Positions 1-8,331 of a stretch of 64,000 nucleotides of DNA are shown in pieces. The notes under the pieces were generated by a model that saw only the letters and a program-made list of their open reading frames with translations, had not been told where the DNA came from and did not search any database. Position numbers and translations under genes: made by a program. Numbering within the stretch: position 1 is the stretch's first letter; the number at the start of each line of letters is the position of its first letter. Source of the DNA: Candidatus Acidulodesulfobacterium acidiphilum (GTDB taxonomy: Bacteria; SZUA-79; Acidulodesulfobacterales; Acidulodesulfobacteraceae); assembly GCA_008534395.1 (NCBI GenBank), contig SHMQ01000006.1:28788-92787 (forward strand), read 5' to 3'.

Positions 1-1553
1 TATTTATCGTATGATATTCCAAGCATTTGAGCAAGTTTGTCGGAACCTTTTTTGGGTATTACGCCGGTTGCAAGAACAACCATATCGGCAGCTATTTCTA
101 CCTGATTCCCGGAAAGAGTATCGGCTCCTTTTACTATAAGTTTTCCGTTGTCTTCATATATTTTAGATACCCTGCCTCTTAAATAAACCGCTCCGTCCTG
201 CTCCATAGTTCCTCTTACGAACTCTTCGTATCCCTTGCTTGTAGATCTTATATCTATATAAAAAACATAGCTTTGCGAGCCGTGAACCTTATGAGCAAAA
301 AGTTTTGCGTGCTTTGCCGTGTACATACAACAAACTTTGGAACAATACGGAACTCCTTTTTCGGGGTCCCTCGAACCTACGCACTGAACAAACACTATAG
401 TCTGAGGCGTTTTTCCGTCAGAAGGTCTTTTTATTACGCCCTCGGTAGGTCCGGAGGCAGAAAGAAGCCTTTCAAACTGCAATCCCGAAACCACGTCTTT
501 ATATTTTCCGTAACCGTATTCGCCGTACATGGAAGTTTCCATGAGGTCGTATCCGGTTGCGGCTACTATTGCGCCGACCGTTTCTTCTATTATTTCGTCC
601 TGCATGCTGAAATCTATACACTTTGGACCGCAGGCGTCGAAACATTTCTGACATTTTCCGCCTTTTTTAAAATGAAGGCATACGGAGCGGTCTAACACGG
701 GCACTAATGGCACCGCCTGAGGAAACGGAACGTATATTGCGGTTCTTTCCGACAAGTTTAGATTAAACTCGCTTTTAACGTTTTTGTGCATAGGACAAGC
801 ATTCCAACATTCGCCGCATCCAGTACAGTCTTTTTCGACGACGCTTCTTGCCTTTTTCTTTATTTTTACTTTGAAATTTCCTATATAGCCGGAAACGTCT
901 TCTATTTCGGAATATGTATATAATTTAATGTTCGGATGCTGGTTTGCTTCGACCATTTTCGGGGTCATTATGCAGCTGGAACAGTCTAAAGTAGGAAAGG
1001 TTTCGTCGAGCTGTATCATTCTGCCGCCTATAGACGGTTCTTTCTCGACTAATATAACTTCTACTCCGCCGTTCGCGATATCTAAGGCGGCCTGTATTCC
1101 CGAAATGCCTCCGCCTATAACCAGCGCTTTTTTATTTAATGGAACTCTGACGTCTTCTATGGGCTTATCTCTTTTTACCTTTTCAACCATCATTTTCATT
1201 AAATCGACGGCTTTTGCGGTAGCTCTTTCTTTATCTTCGTGAACCCATGAAACCTGTTCCCTGATATTTGCAATTTCTACGAAATACGGATTCAATCCTT
1301 CTTTTACCGCAGCTTTCCTAAATGTGTTTTCGTGCATATGAGGCGAACATGCGGCAAGAACGACGCCCGTTAAATTTTTCTCTTTAATTACGTTCCTCAA
1401 GCTGTTCTGTCCCGGGTCGGAACACATATATTTGTAATCGACGGCGCTGACTACTCCGGGTATTTTTGCAGCTTCCTCTCTTACTTTTTCTACGTCGACG
1501 GTGCTCGCTATATTAGAACCGCACCAGCAGACAAACACGCCTATTCTTGACAT
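1..1553 (-). CDS. hdrA: Heterodisulfide reductase subunit A (HdrA), C-terminus cut by window edge
   Basis: FAD and iron-sulfur subunit of a cytoplasmic heterodisulfide reductase-like complex; in the family HdrA carries the flavin that splits electrons between HdrBC and a ferredoxin- or NAD-linked partner. The 517 visible codons begin MSRIGVFVCWCGSN, show an FAD-binding glycine motif (VIGGGISGIQAA) near residue 140, a DCSSCIMTPKM stretch and a ferredoxin motif CTGCGECWNACP, all typical of HdrA. The start at 1553 has a good ribosome site (GAGGT, 8 bases upstream). It is third in an hdrC-hdrB-hdrA operon; the 142-base gap before it is longer than the others. The C-terminal part, which in full HdrA holds further FeS clusters, lies outside the window. 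The electron donor cannot be told from here. Confidence 0.93.
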   Translation of the reverse strand, partial: MSRIGVFVCWCGSNIASTVDVEKVREEAAKIPGVVSAVDYKYMCSDPGQNSLRNVIKEKNLTGVVLAACSPHMHENTFRKAAVKEGLNPYFVEIANIREQVSWVHEDKERATAKAVDLMKMMVEKVKRDKPIEDVRVPLNKKALVIGGGISGIQAALDIANGGVEVILVEKEPSIGGRMIQLDETFPTLDCSSCIMTPKMVEANQHPNIKLYTYSEIEDVSGYIGNFKVKIKKKARSVVEKDCTGCGECWNACPMHKNVKSEFNLNLSERTAIYVPFPQAVPLVPVLDRSVCLHFKKGGKCQKCFDACGPKCIDFSMQDEIIEETVGAIVAATGYDLMETSMYGEYGYGKYKDVVSGLQFERLLSASGPTEGVIKRPSDGKTPQTIVFVQCVGSRDPEKGVPYCSKVCCMYTAKHAKLFAHKVHGSQSYVFYIDIRSTSKGYEEFVRGTMEQDGAVYLRGRVSKIYEDNGKLIVKGADTLSGNQVEIAADMVVLATGVIPKKGSDKLAQMLGISYDK

Positions 1554-1695
1554 AATATTTTACCTCTCGTATGTAACTTAATAAATAATCTTAATTTCCG
1601 ATTTTAGGGAAAACCTAAATATTCAATTTTATGAAATTAATTTCATTCAGTTTACTGCGAAACCGGAATTTATTTACATAAATAATCTATACTGC

Positions 1696-2574
1696 TTATT
1701 TAGATAATTCTTCTATTTTTTTTAGTACTCTGTCTGCCGCAACCATATGTCCGTCTATCGCAAGGTCTTTAGGATTAATTCCGAAAGAAAGGCCCAGAAG
1801 CTCCGTAATAAACAAAACCGGCAGACCTATTTTTTCTTCGTATTTTCTTTCTATTTCTTTCTGCCTGACGTCTAAATTTGAATGGCACAGGGGGCAGGCG
1901 ACTACTACGACGTCTGCTCCGTGATTTTTGGCATCGTACAAAACTTTTCCCGTCAAAGCCATAACTACGTCCGGTTTGGAAAGAGAATTAATAGCCCCGC
2001 AACATTCGGTTTTATAAGAATAGTCGACCGGCTCCGCTCCGGTAAGAGAAACCAGCTCGTCCATGGTAACGGGATTTTCGGGATCGTCGAACTGCATAAC
2101 TTTAGGAGGTCTTACTAATAAACAGCCGTAATACGATGCAACCTTAAGTCCCGCAAGCGGTTTTTTAACCATCGATTTTATCTTGTCTTTGCCGACTATT
2201 CCTATGAGGAATTCGAGCATGTTATTTATGCTCATTTCGGAATCATAGGGCATTTCCAAAGAATTGGTTATTTTCTTTTTCAGTATATCGTCTCTTTTTA
2301 GTTCATAATCGGCGTTTTTGAGCCTGTTGGAGCATGCGGCGCATGGAGCAAGGACGGATTCGAAACCGTCCTTTTCGGCTATGGCAAGGTTTCTTGCCGG
2401 AAGAGCTATAGCAAGATTATGGTTTATGCTGTGGGCGGCTGAAGCTCCGCAGCAGTTCCAGTCGGGAATCTCCTTGACCTCTATGTTCATAGCTTCAAGA
2501 ATTTTTAACAACGAAACTTCATATTCAAAAGACGTTCCTTTTAACGAACATCCGGGGTAATATGCTAATTTCAT
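1696..2574 (-). CDS. hdrB: Heterodisulfide reductase subunit B (HdrB)
   Basis: Catalytic subunit of the HdrABC-type complex; in methanogen HdrB two CCG domains hold noncubane [4Fe-4S] clusters that reduce a disulfide. Both domains are complete here: C9, C41-C42, C78 and C81, then C151, C191-C192, C227 and C230. At 292 residues it has the normal length for the family. It follows hdrC with a 25-base gap and precedes hdrA, so the three are very likely co-transcribed. In bacteria lacking coenzyme B and M the substrate is unknown; sulfur-carrier disulfides or a ferredoxin/NADH confurcation role are the usual proposals. Function as HdrB is clear from the motifs; the physiological disulfide is inference. 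Confidence 0.94.
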   Translation of the reverse strand: MKLAYYPGCSLKGTSFEYEVSLLKILEAMNIEVKEIPDWNCCGASAAHSINHNLAIALPARNLAIAEKDGFESVLAPCAACSNRLKNADYELKRDDILKKKITNSLEMPYDSEMSINNMLEFLIGIVGKDKIKSMVKKPLAGLKVASYYGCLLVRPPKVMQFDDPENPVTMDELVSLTGAEPVDYSYKTECCGAINSLSKPDVVMALTGKVLYDAKNHGADVVVVACPLCHSNLDVRQKEIERKYEEKIGLPVLFITELLGLSFGINPKDLAIDGHMVAADRVLKKIEELSK

Positions 2575-2599
2575 ATTTTTTAATTTCTCCTTTAACTTT

Positions 2600-3148
2600 T
2601 TACTCGAAATCCTTAAAAATTTTTGCTATTTGATTTAAGCCTGAAAGATTTTCTCCGTGCATTTTAAGTTTTCCTTTTTCAAACATTTTTGGAGCCAAAA
2701 ACATATCTCTGAAAAGATGTTTTGTTTTTAATTTATATTTGCCGACCAATTCAAGTTCGAAAATTCTTCCGTGCGACTTGACGTTTTCCAGAAAAACTTC
2801 GTGAAACATCTGTACTTCTTTTTCCGTTTTTGAAGTTATTCCTTTTCTTTCGGCTATTTCCCTAAGAACGTCCATTATTCCGGTAACTTCAAATCCTTTC
2901 GGACATCTGGTCGAACAGGTATTGCACGAAACGCACAGCCATATCGTTTTAGAATTTAAAACGGTATCTTCCATTCCAAGTTCGGTCATTTTTATAATCT
3001 GGTTTGGAGTATAATCCATTTCAAAATTAACGGGGCATCCCGCCGAACATTTGCCGCATTGATAGCACTTGGATAGTTTGTCGTGCAGCATAGACTCGAC
3101 CTGTGCGACAAAATTCCGCCTGTTTTGTTCATTTAAAACCGTTTTCAT
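2600..3148 (-). CDS. hdrC: Heterodisulfide reductase subunit C (HdrC)
   Basis: Small ferredoxin-like subunit that wires HdrA to HdrB. Its 182 residues contain two [4Fe-4S] motifs, CYQCGKCSAGCP near residue 40 and CVSCNTCSTRCP near residue 83, in the order and spacing of HdrC proteins. No membrane segment is visible, so it belongs to the soluble HdrABC type and not the membrane HdrDE type. It is the first gene of the hdrCBA operon. The start has a strong ribosome site (AGGGAC, about 8 bases upstream). A good promoter lies about 100 bases upstream (separate entry). Confidence 0.94.
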   Translation of the reverse strand: MKTVLNEQNRRNFVAQVESMLHDKLSKCYQCGKCSAGCPVNFEMDYTPNQIIKMTELGMEDTVLNSKTIWLCVSCNTCSTRCPKGFEVTGIMDVLREIAERKGITSKTEKEVQMFHEVFLENVKSHGRIFELELVGKYKLKTKHLFRDMFLAPKMFEKGKLKMHGENLSGLNQIAKIFKDFE

Positions 3149-3248
3149 AGCTATTGTCCCTGAATTAAAATTGAATTTATTTTATGTTTTCGGATTGAAA
3201 ATCGTATATTTTTTGTTTTTTTATTCGATTTTAAAATGCCGTTCTTAA

Positions 3249-3277
3249 ATTATAAACCTTAATTAAATTTTAGTCAA
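3249..3277 (-). promoter_or_regulatory. Predicted sigma-70 promoter of hdrCBA
   Basis: On the minus strand TTGACT (3277-3272) and TATAAT (3254-3249) are separated by exactly 17 bases. It points to hdrC, whose start lies about 100 bases downstream, and sits just past the end of rimO, so hdrCBA need not depend on read-through from rimO. Seen by inspection only; no transcript data. Confidence 0.7.
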
Positions 3278-3294
3278 GAATTTTTTACTTCTAA

Positions 3295-4641
3295 TTATAT
3301 AGCCGAGGGCGTGCATAACAGGTCGTAGCCCTTAATTTTATTGATGTTAACATATATAAAATTTTTTTTTGCAATATATCCGCGACTATTTTTTAAGTCT
3401 TCTGAATACATATAAGTATATCCGTCGATATCGGGCGACTGAAAGTAAGTTCTAAGCTTTACCGTTTTATTGTTTATTTCGTCTATTACAGCTTCGTACG
3501 TCCGACCTATGTGTTTAGACATTATTGAGCCGATTAGCGATTTTTGAGTTTCCATTAAAATTTTATATCTTTCGGATTTAATTTTTGCGCTTACTTTTTG
3601 ATTATATTTATATGAAACGGCCGACATTTCGTCCGAATATTTAAAAACTCCGAGGTTGTCGAATTTTACGTCCTTAACGAACGCCGATAATTCTTCGAAG
3701 TCTTTATCCGTTTCTCCGGGGAAACCGATAATAAGGGAAGTCCTTAATGCGGCGCCGGGGATTTCGTTTTTTATTTTTTCTATAATTCTTAAAACGTCTT
3801 TTTTTGATTCGCCGCGTTTCATTAATTTAAGAATTTTATCGCTAATATGTTGAACCGGCATATCTATATATTTTAAAATTTTTTCTTCATTATTAAACAG
3901 GCTTATTAAATCATCGGTAAACAAAGCCGCCGAAGGATAAAGATACATAAGCCTTATCCACTTGACGCCTTTTATTTTTATAAGCTCTTTCAGCAGAACG
4001 TATAAACCGTTTTTAACTCCCGCATCCGTTCCGTAATAAGATGTATCTTGGGAAACGATTATTAATTCTTCGACTCCGGCCGAAGCTAAATAGGCGGCTT
4101 CTTTTTTAATCTCTTCTATAGATTTCGAGCGGTATGCGCCCCTAATTGAAGGAATAGTGCAGAAAGAACAAGACCTGCTGCATCCTTCGGATATTTTAAG
4201 GTATGCCGTGCTTTTTAAGTTAAAATGCTCCCTTTCGAATTCTTTATATTCTTTTGAGGAAGCCTGCCTGCCCGATATTTTTTTTCCCGCCGCAGTTTCA
4301 ATTTCTTCTACTATTTTTTCTTCGTCGAAAGTAGCCAGAAAAATATCGACTTCGGGCAGTTCTTTTTTAAGTATTTCTATGTTGTTGTTTACCATGCATC
4401 CCGTCACCGCAATATATTTTACTGCGCCGGACTTTTTTTTCTCGACCGCTTCCATTATTACGCCTATAGATTCTTTTCTTGCCGCTTCTATAAAACCGCA
4501 GGTGTTTACTACGCAGATATCGCATGAATCGGAGTCGGAAGTAAATCTTATGTCCGACTTTTCGAGACGGGTAAATATATTTTCGGAATCTACCTGATTT
4601 TTAGGACATCCCAAACTTATTAGATTAAAACTTAACGGCAT
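3295..4641 (-). CDS. rimO: Ribosomal protein uS12 methylthiotransferase RimO
   Basis: Radical-SAM enzyme that adds a methylthio group to an aspartate of ribosomal protein S12. The N-terminal MTTase domain has the three cluster cysteines C12, C48 and C82; the radical-SAM motif is C154-x3-C158-x2-C161 in SEGCSRSCSFC; the C-terminus from about residue 375 fits a TRAM domain. At 448 residues it has family length. The opening NLISLGCPKNQVDSE is characteristic of RimO, not MiaB or MtaB. It is transcribed divergently from the tolC-type efflux operon. Confidence 0.95.
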   Translation of the reverse strand: MPLSFNLISLGCPKNQVDSENIFTRLEKSDIRFTSDSDSCDICVVNTCGFIEAARKESIGVIMEAVEKKKSGAVKYIAVTGCMVNNNIEILKKELPEVDIFLATFDEEKIVEEIETAAGKKISGRQASSKEYKEFEREHFNLKSTAYLKISEGCSRSCSFCTIPSIRGAYRSKSIEEIKKEAAYLASAGVEELIIVSQDTSYYGTDAGVKNGLYVLLKELIKIKGVKWIRLMYLYPSAALFTDDLISLFNNEEKILKYIDMPVQHISDKILKLMKRGESKKDVLRIIEKIKNEIPGAALRTSLIIGFPGETDKDFEELSAFVKDVKFDNLGVFKYSDEMSAVSYKYNQKVSAKIKSERYKILMETQKSLIGSIMSKHIGRTYEAVIDEINNKTVKLRTYFQSPDIDGYTYMYSEDLKNSRGYIAKKNFIYVNINKIKGYDLLCTPSAI

Positions 4642-4660
4642 CGGCTAGAAAATATTTATA

Positions 4661-4689
4661 TTGACAAATGACTTTAAAGTCATTATGAT
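4661..4689 (+). promoter_or_regulatory. Efflux-operon promoter with palindromic operator in the spacer
   Basis: TTGACA (4661-4666) and TATGAT (4684-4689) are separated by 17 bases, a near-consensus sigma-70 promoter reading toward the tolC-like gene. The spacer is almost entirely occupied by a perfect 18-base palindrome, AATGACTTTAAAGTCATT, at 4667-4684. A dimeric repressor bound there would occlude RNA polymerase. The regulator is not encoded nearby. It leaves a 5' leader of about 170 bases that also contains the palindrome at 4787-4815. Confidence 0.65.
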
Positions 4690-4786
4690 TATTATTGATT
4701 AACATCATTTAATGAATTATTATGCATTATATTTTTTGTTTATGATTTATTAATTATTTATTAACAATGCGACGTTATAATTTGTG

Positions 4787-4815
4787 ATGAGGACATAATT
4801 GAATTCTGTCCTCAT
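4787..4815. repeat. Family B palindrome, copy 1
   Basis: A 29-base inverted repeat with arms ATGAGGACA and TGTCCTCAT around the family core AATTGAATTC. It lies in the leader of the tolC-like gene. See the other family B entries (10974, 30001, 32394, 60858) for copies with different but equally symmetric arms. Confidence 0.7.
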
Positions 4816-4866
4816 AATTTAATATAATATCGATATATAATAATCTATATAATATAATAATATAAA

Positions 4867-6216
4867 ATGAATATTAATACCATAAAAAAAATAATATTGC
4901 CTTTTCTTTTCTTAATTATAGCTATATTATTTACCAACGCCGGAAATTCTTACGGCGCAACAAAAAAAAATATAACCTTTAAAGATGCGTTAAGGCTTGC
5001 GGTCAAACTTTACCCCGGAATATTAACTTCAAAATATTCATATCTTTCGTCCGTATATACAAAAAATGAAACTCTTTCTCAATATTATCCGCAAATTTCC
5101 GCAAGCGCCGGATTTTCAAAAAATTCGGTTATGGACGTAGATAATAATACCGTAATTTCCGGAGGACAGGTAATTACGGAACCTGGTATAAATTATTCGC
5201 TTAACGACTATTCGGCGTCTTTGAATGCGACGTATATGCTTTATTCTTTCGGCTCGCGCTATTACGGTTATCTTAACGCAAAATATCAGATGAAAGGCGC
5301 TGACGCAGGTTATAATTATGCCGTAAACAGCGATTTATATAACGTTATTTTAAATTTTGCCGAATATTTTGCCGACAAAGAATTAATGAAAGCCGACAAA
5401 GAAAACCTTAAAAACGACGAAATGCAGTATAAAGCCGCAGAAGCATTTTACAAAGTAGGTACGGGCGACCTTTTAGACGCGGAAACGGCAAAAGCGACAA
5501 TGGAAACCGCAAAAGCCGCTTATATAAATTCTATATTCAACGTCCGCATAACAAGGCTGGCTCTTTTAAATTCCATAGGGCTTCCGCCTTCGAAAAACTA
5601 CGTTTTCATAAATACCTTGAAATTTAAACCTTTTAAAAGCAAACTGCAAAGGCTGATTAAATCGGCAGTTAAAAATAATCCTCAGCTAAAACAGGCTCTG
5701 TATGCGGTAAAAGCGGCAAAAGCTTCCGTAAAACAGTCCGACAGCGGTTATTATCCGTCTTTTAACGCAGATTTTTCATATACCGGAGTAAATTCGGCTT
5801 TTCCGCTTAACAGAAATTATTCTGCGGGACTTTCCGTTTCAATACCTATTTTTAACGGATTTTTAACTCAAAATAAAATAGATTATTCCAAAGCGGCGTT
5901 AAACGGCTCCATTTGGAATAAAAAACTTACCGAAAACAACTTGATTTACGGCGTTTCAAGCGATTATTACGCTTTAAACAATCAGTATTTAACCGTTAAG
6001 GCGCTGAAATCTTCCGAAAAGGCTTCAAAACTTGCTTATACTCTTGCTTTTAAAAGCTACGAAGTGGGAGTAGGTTCCATGGTTCAGCTCGTAACGGCAA
6101 ACGCCCAGTATATTTCGGCATTGACAAGCTATATAAACGGCAGATACACATATTTTTATCTAAAAGCTAAACTATATTCCGACCTAGGATTAATACCGCA
6201 ACATTATTTAAAATAA
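4867..6216 (+). CDS. TolC-like outer-membrane efflux protein
   Basis: Outer-membrane channel partner of the MacAB-type pump that follows. Residues 1-30 form a signal peptide (hydrophobic stretch LPFLFLIIAILF, then a cleavage-like region near SYGA). The rest has the repeated helical coiled-coil pattern of outer membrane efflux proteins in two halves, each with long alanine- and lysine-rich helices. The length of 449 residues matches the family. It is the first gene of a tolC-macA-ATPase-permease operon, 13 bases before macA. The substrate cannot be told from sequence. Confidence 0.88.
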   Translation: MNINTIKKIILPFLFLIIAILFTNAGNSYGATKKNITFKDALRLAVKLYPGILTSKYSYLSSVYTKNETLSQYYPQISASAGFSKNSVMDVDNNTVISGGQVITEPGINYSLNDYSASLNATYMLYSFGSRYYGYLNAKYQMKGADAGYNYAVNSDLYNVILNFAEYFADKELMKADKENLKNDEMQYKAAEAFYKVGTGDLLDAETAKATMETAKAAYINSIFNVRITRLALLNSIGLPPSKNYVFINTLKFKPFKSKLQRLIKSAVKNNPQLKQALYAVKAAKASVKQSDSGYYPSFNADFSYTGVNSAFPLNRNYSAGLSVSIPIFNGFLTQNKIDYSKAALNGSIWNKKLTENNLIYGVSSDYYALNNQYLTVKALKSSEKASKLAYTLAFKSYEVGVGSMVQLVTANAQYISALTSYINGRYTYFYLKAKLYSDLGLIPQHYLK

Positions 6217-6229
6217 TAAAGGTGAAACA

Positions 6230-7420
6230 ATGAAAAAAAATAAAAAAATTATTATAATCGCGATTATAATTTTACTTGCGATATTTATCGCGTCTTATTT
6301 TATTATAAAGTCTAAAACGCATAAAGTTTCTTACGACCTTTATCAGGTAAAACCCATTACCATACAAAAATATGTTACTACTACCGGAACGGCTAATCCT
6401 ATAAATACTATAAACGTGGGAGCGCAGGTATCGGGAATATTTTCAAAACTTTACGTCTGGTACAACTCGATAGTTAAAAAAGGACAGCTTCTCGCTCAAA
6501 TAGACCCTGCCCCCTTTATCCAAAAAGTCGACCAGGATAAAGCAAATCTTGCTTCCGCCGAAGCAAACGTCCTTAAGCAAAGGGCGGCGTTATCGTACGA
6601 CAGGCTGACTTATATCAGGGACGAAAAACTATGGAAAGAAAACTTGATAGCGCATCAGACGGAACAAAACGCCTACAGCGTTTATCTGCAGGATATAGCC
6701 CAGCTTAAATATTTAGAAGATGCGGTAAATGCGGCTAAGGCGCAATTGGGTCAGGACGAAACAAACCTTTCTTACACAAATATATATTCGCCGGTTAACG
6801 GCATTATAATAAACGTAGGGGTCGTGGTCGGTCAGACCGTCGCTTCAAGTTTTCAGACGCCGAACCTTTTCGTAATAGGCGAAAACATAAAAAAAATGGA
6901 AATAGATACGACTACAAACGAAGCGGACCTCGGCGGCATTAAAAAAGGCGATGAGGCTTCATTTACCGTATATGCATATCCAGATAAAACCGTATGGGGC
7001 AGCGTTCATAATATAAGAATTAATCCTACGACCGTTTCCGGAGTCGTCAGCTATAACGTCACGATATTTTTTAATAACGACGACGAGAAGGTGCTTCCTG
7101 GAATGACCGCTATAGTTAAAATTTACGTTTCGGAAAAAAAAGGCGTCCTCGGCGTCCCTAATTCAGCTTTAAGATTTATTCCGACCGGAGAAAACAAACA
7201 GATTTTAAATAATATCACTAAAAAATTAAAAGTCGGCGAAGGCGTCGTATGGGTACTGGAAAACGGCGTTCCCAAACCGGTTATAGTAAAACTTGGTATA
7301 AATAACGACGAATATACGGAGGTCGCCTCGAAAGATATTAAGAGCGGCACCGAAGTAATAACGGGCATACAATCTTCCTCTAAAGGCGCCGCGGCTCCTG
7401 GAAGAAGGATGTTCTTCTAA
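6230..7420 (+). CDS. macA: MacA/HlyD-type periplasmic adaptor protein
   Basis: Membrane-fusion protein linking an inner-membrane ABC pump to the TolC channel. A single N-terminal membrane anchor (residues 6-26, IIIIAIIILLAIFIASYF) is followed by a biotinyl-lipoyl half motif near residue 60 (VGAQVSGIFSKLYV), a coiled-coil hairpin at about 95-175, the second lipoyl half (YSPVNGIIINVGVVVGQ) and beta-barrel domains. This order and the 396-residue length match MacA. A clear ribosome site (AAGGTGA) precedes the ATG. It is followed by a family A repeat and then the ATPase. Confidence 0.9.
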   Translation: MKKNKKIIIIAIIILLAIFIASYFIIKSKTHKVSYDLYQVKPITIQKYVTTTGTANPINTINVGAQVSGIFSKLYVWYNSIVKKGQLLAQIDPAPFIQKVDQDKANLASAEANVLKQRAALSYDRLTYIRDEKLWKENLIAHQTEQNAYSVYLQDIAQLKYLEDAVNAAKAQLGQDETNLSYTNIYSPVNGIIINVGVVVGQTVASSFQTPNLFVIGENIKKMEIDTTTNEADLGGIKKGDEASFTVYAYPDKTVWGSVHNIRINPTTVSGVVSYNVTIFFNNDDEKVLPGMTAIVKIYVSEKKGVLGVPNSALRFIPTGENKQILNNITKKLKVGEGVVWVLENGVPKPVIVKLGINNDEYTEVASKDIKSGTEVITGIQSSSKGAAAPGRRMFF

Positions 7421-7460
7421 AAAATGTGCAGAACAAGTTGCAAATGGAAAAAGACGCCAT

Positions 7461-7592
7461 GGAAAAAGGTGTCAGATTTTATTTTACGCATACGAAAAGA
7501 AACAATTAACTATAAAAGATTTTGCGTAAAATTAATCTGACACCTTTTTCCAAAATCAAAAAATCTTGGTAGTAAAATCTGACACTTTTTTT
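7461..7592. repeat. Family A repeat, copy 1 (plus an extra half-site)
   Basis: Inverted repeat at 7461-7551 with arms GGAAAAAGGTGTCAGAT and the reverse complement, enclosing a second pair (ATTTTACGCA and TGCGTAAAAT) and a conserved centre. A further half-site, AAAATCTGACACTTTTTTT, follows at 7574-7592. It fills the gap between macA and the ATPase gene. Its centre runs in the opposite direction to the copies at 25609 and 29751. No coding sequence is seen here. Confidence 0.85.
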
Positions 7593-7608
7593 CCTAAGGA
7601 AATATAAT

Positions 7609-8331
7609 ATGGCAAACAGCTATAATACTAAAGACGACGTTCCTCTGATAAGGCTTGAAAATATCGGCATGATTTATAAAATAGGCGATATTTCCTATGA
7701 AGTACTTAAAGGAATAAACCTTACCGTAGAAAACGGGGAATTCGTTTCGATAATGGGCGCATCCGGCTCAGGGAAATCTACTCTAATGAACATATTGGGA
7801 TGTTTGGATAAACCTACTTCCGGAAGCTATTTTCTTGAAGGGAAGGATGTCTCCGGACTTACGCCGGACGAACTTGCCGAAATTAGAAATAAAAAAATAG
7901 GCTTCGTATTTCAGGGTTTTAATCTTATACAAAGGCTTTCTATTATTGAAAACGTTATGCTGCCTCTTTATTATTCGGGCTATCACTCAAAAGACTCCGA
8001 AGAAATGGCGCTAAAAGCTTTAAAACTCGTCGATCTTTCGGAAAAAGGAAATAAATTTCCGAATCAGATATCCGGCGGAGAACAGCAAAGAGTGGCTATA
8101 GCAAGAGCCGTAGTAAACGACGCTCCTATAATAATGGCTGACGAACCTACGGGTAATCTCGACTCCGTAAGAGGGGCGGACGTTATGAATTTTTTTGAAA
8201 AAATTAATACTGAAAGGGGCGCTACTATAATTCTGGTAACGCACGATAAGCATATAGCAGATTATGCAAAAAGACTTATAACGGTAAAAGACGGAATTAT
8301 TTTGTCTTCGGAAACCATAAAAAAAATATGA
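7609..8331 (+). CDS. MacB-type ABC transporter ATP-binding protein
   Basis: ATPase of the tripartite efflux pump. It shows Walker A (GASGSGKST) near residue 50, the Q-loop (FVFQGFNL), the ABC signature ISGGEQQRVAIARA, Walker B (IIMADEPTGNLDS) and an H-loop histidine (VTHD). The 240-residue length and motif wording place it in the LolD/MacB/FtsE group. In E. coli MacB the ATPase and permease are one chain; here they are separate genes overlapping by 4 bases, a common variant. The ribosome site AAGGAA precedes the start. Confidence 0.93.
   Translation: MANSYNTKDDVPLIRLENIGMIYKIGDISYEVLKGINLTVENGEFVSIMGASGSGKSTLMNILGCLDKPTSGSYFLEGKDVSGLTPDELAEIRNKKIGFVFQGFNLIQRLSIIENVMLPLYYSGYHSKDSEEMALKALKLVDLSEKGNKFPNQISGGEQQRVAIARAVVNDAPIIMADEPTGNLDSVRGADVMNFFEKINTERGATIILVTHDKHIADYAKRLITVKDGIILSSETIKKI

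Noticed and set aside
1..1553. Plus-strand reading frames of 100-140 codons opposite hdrA
   Set aside because: They lack ribosome sites and protein-like composition, and the minus strand encodes a clear HdrA over the same region.
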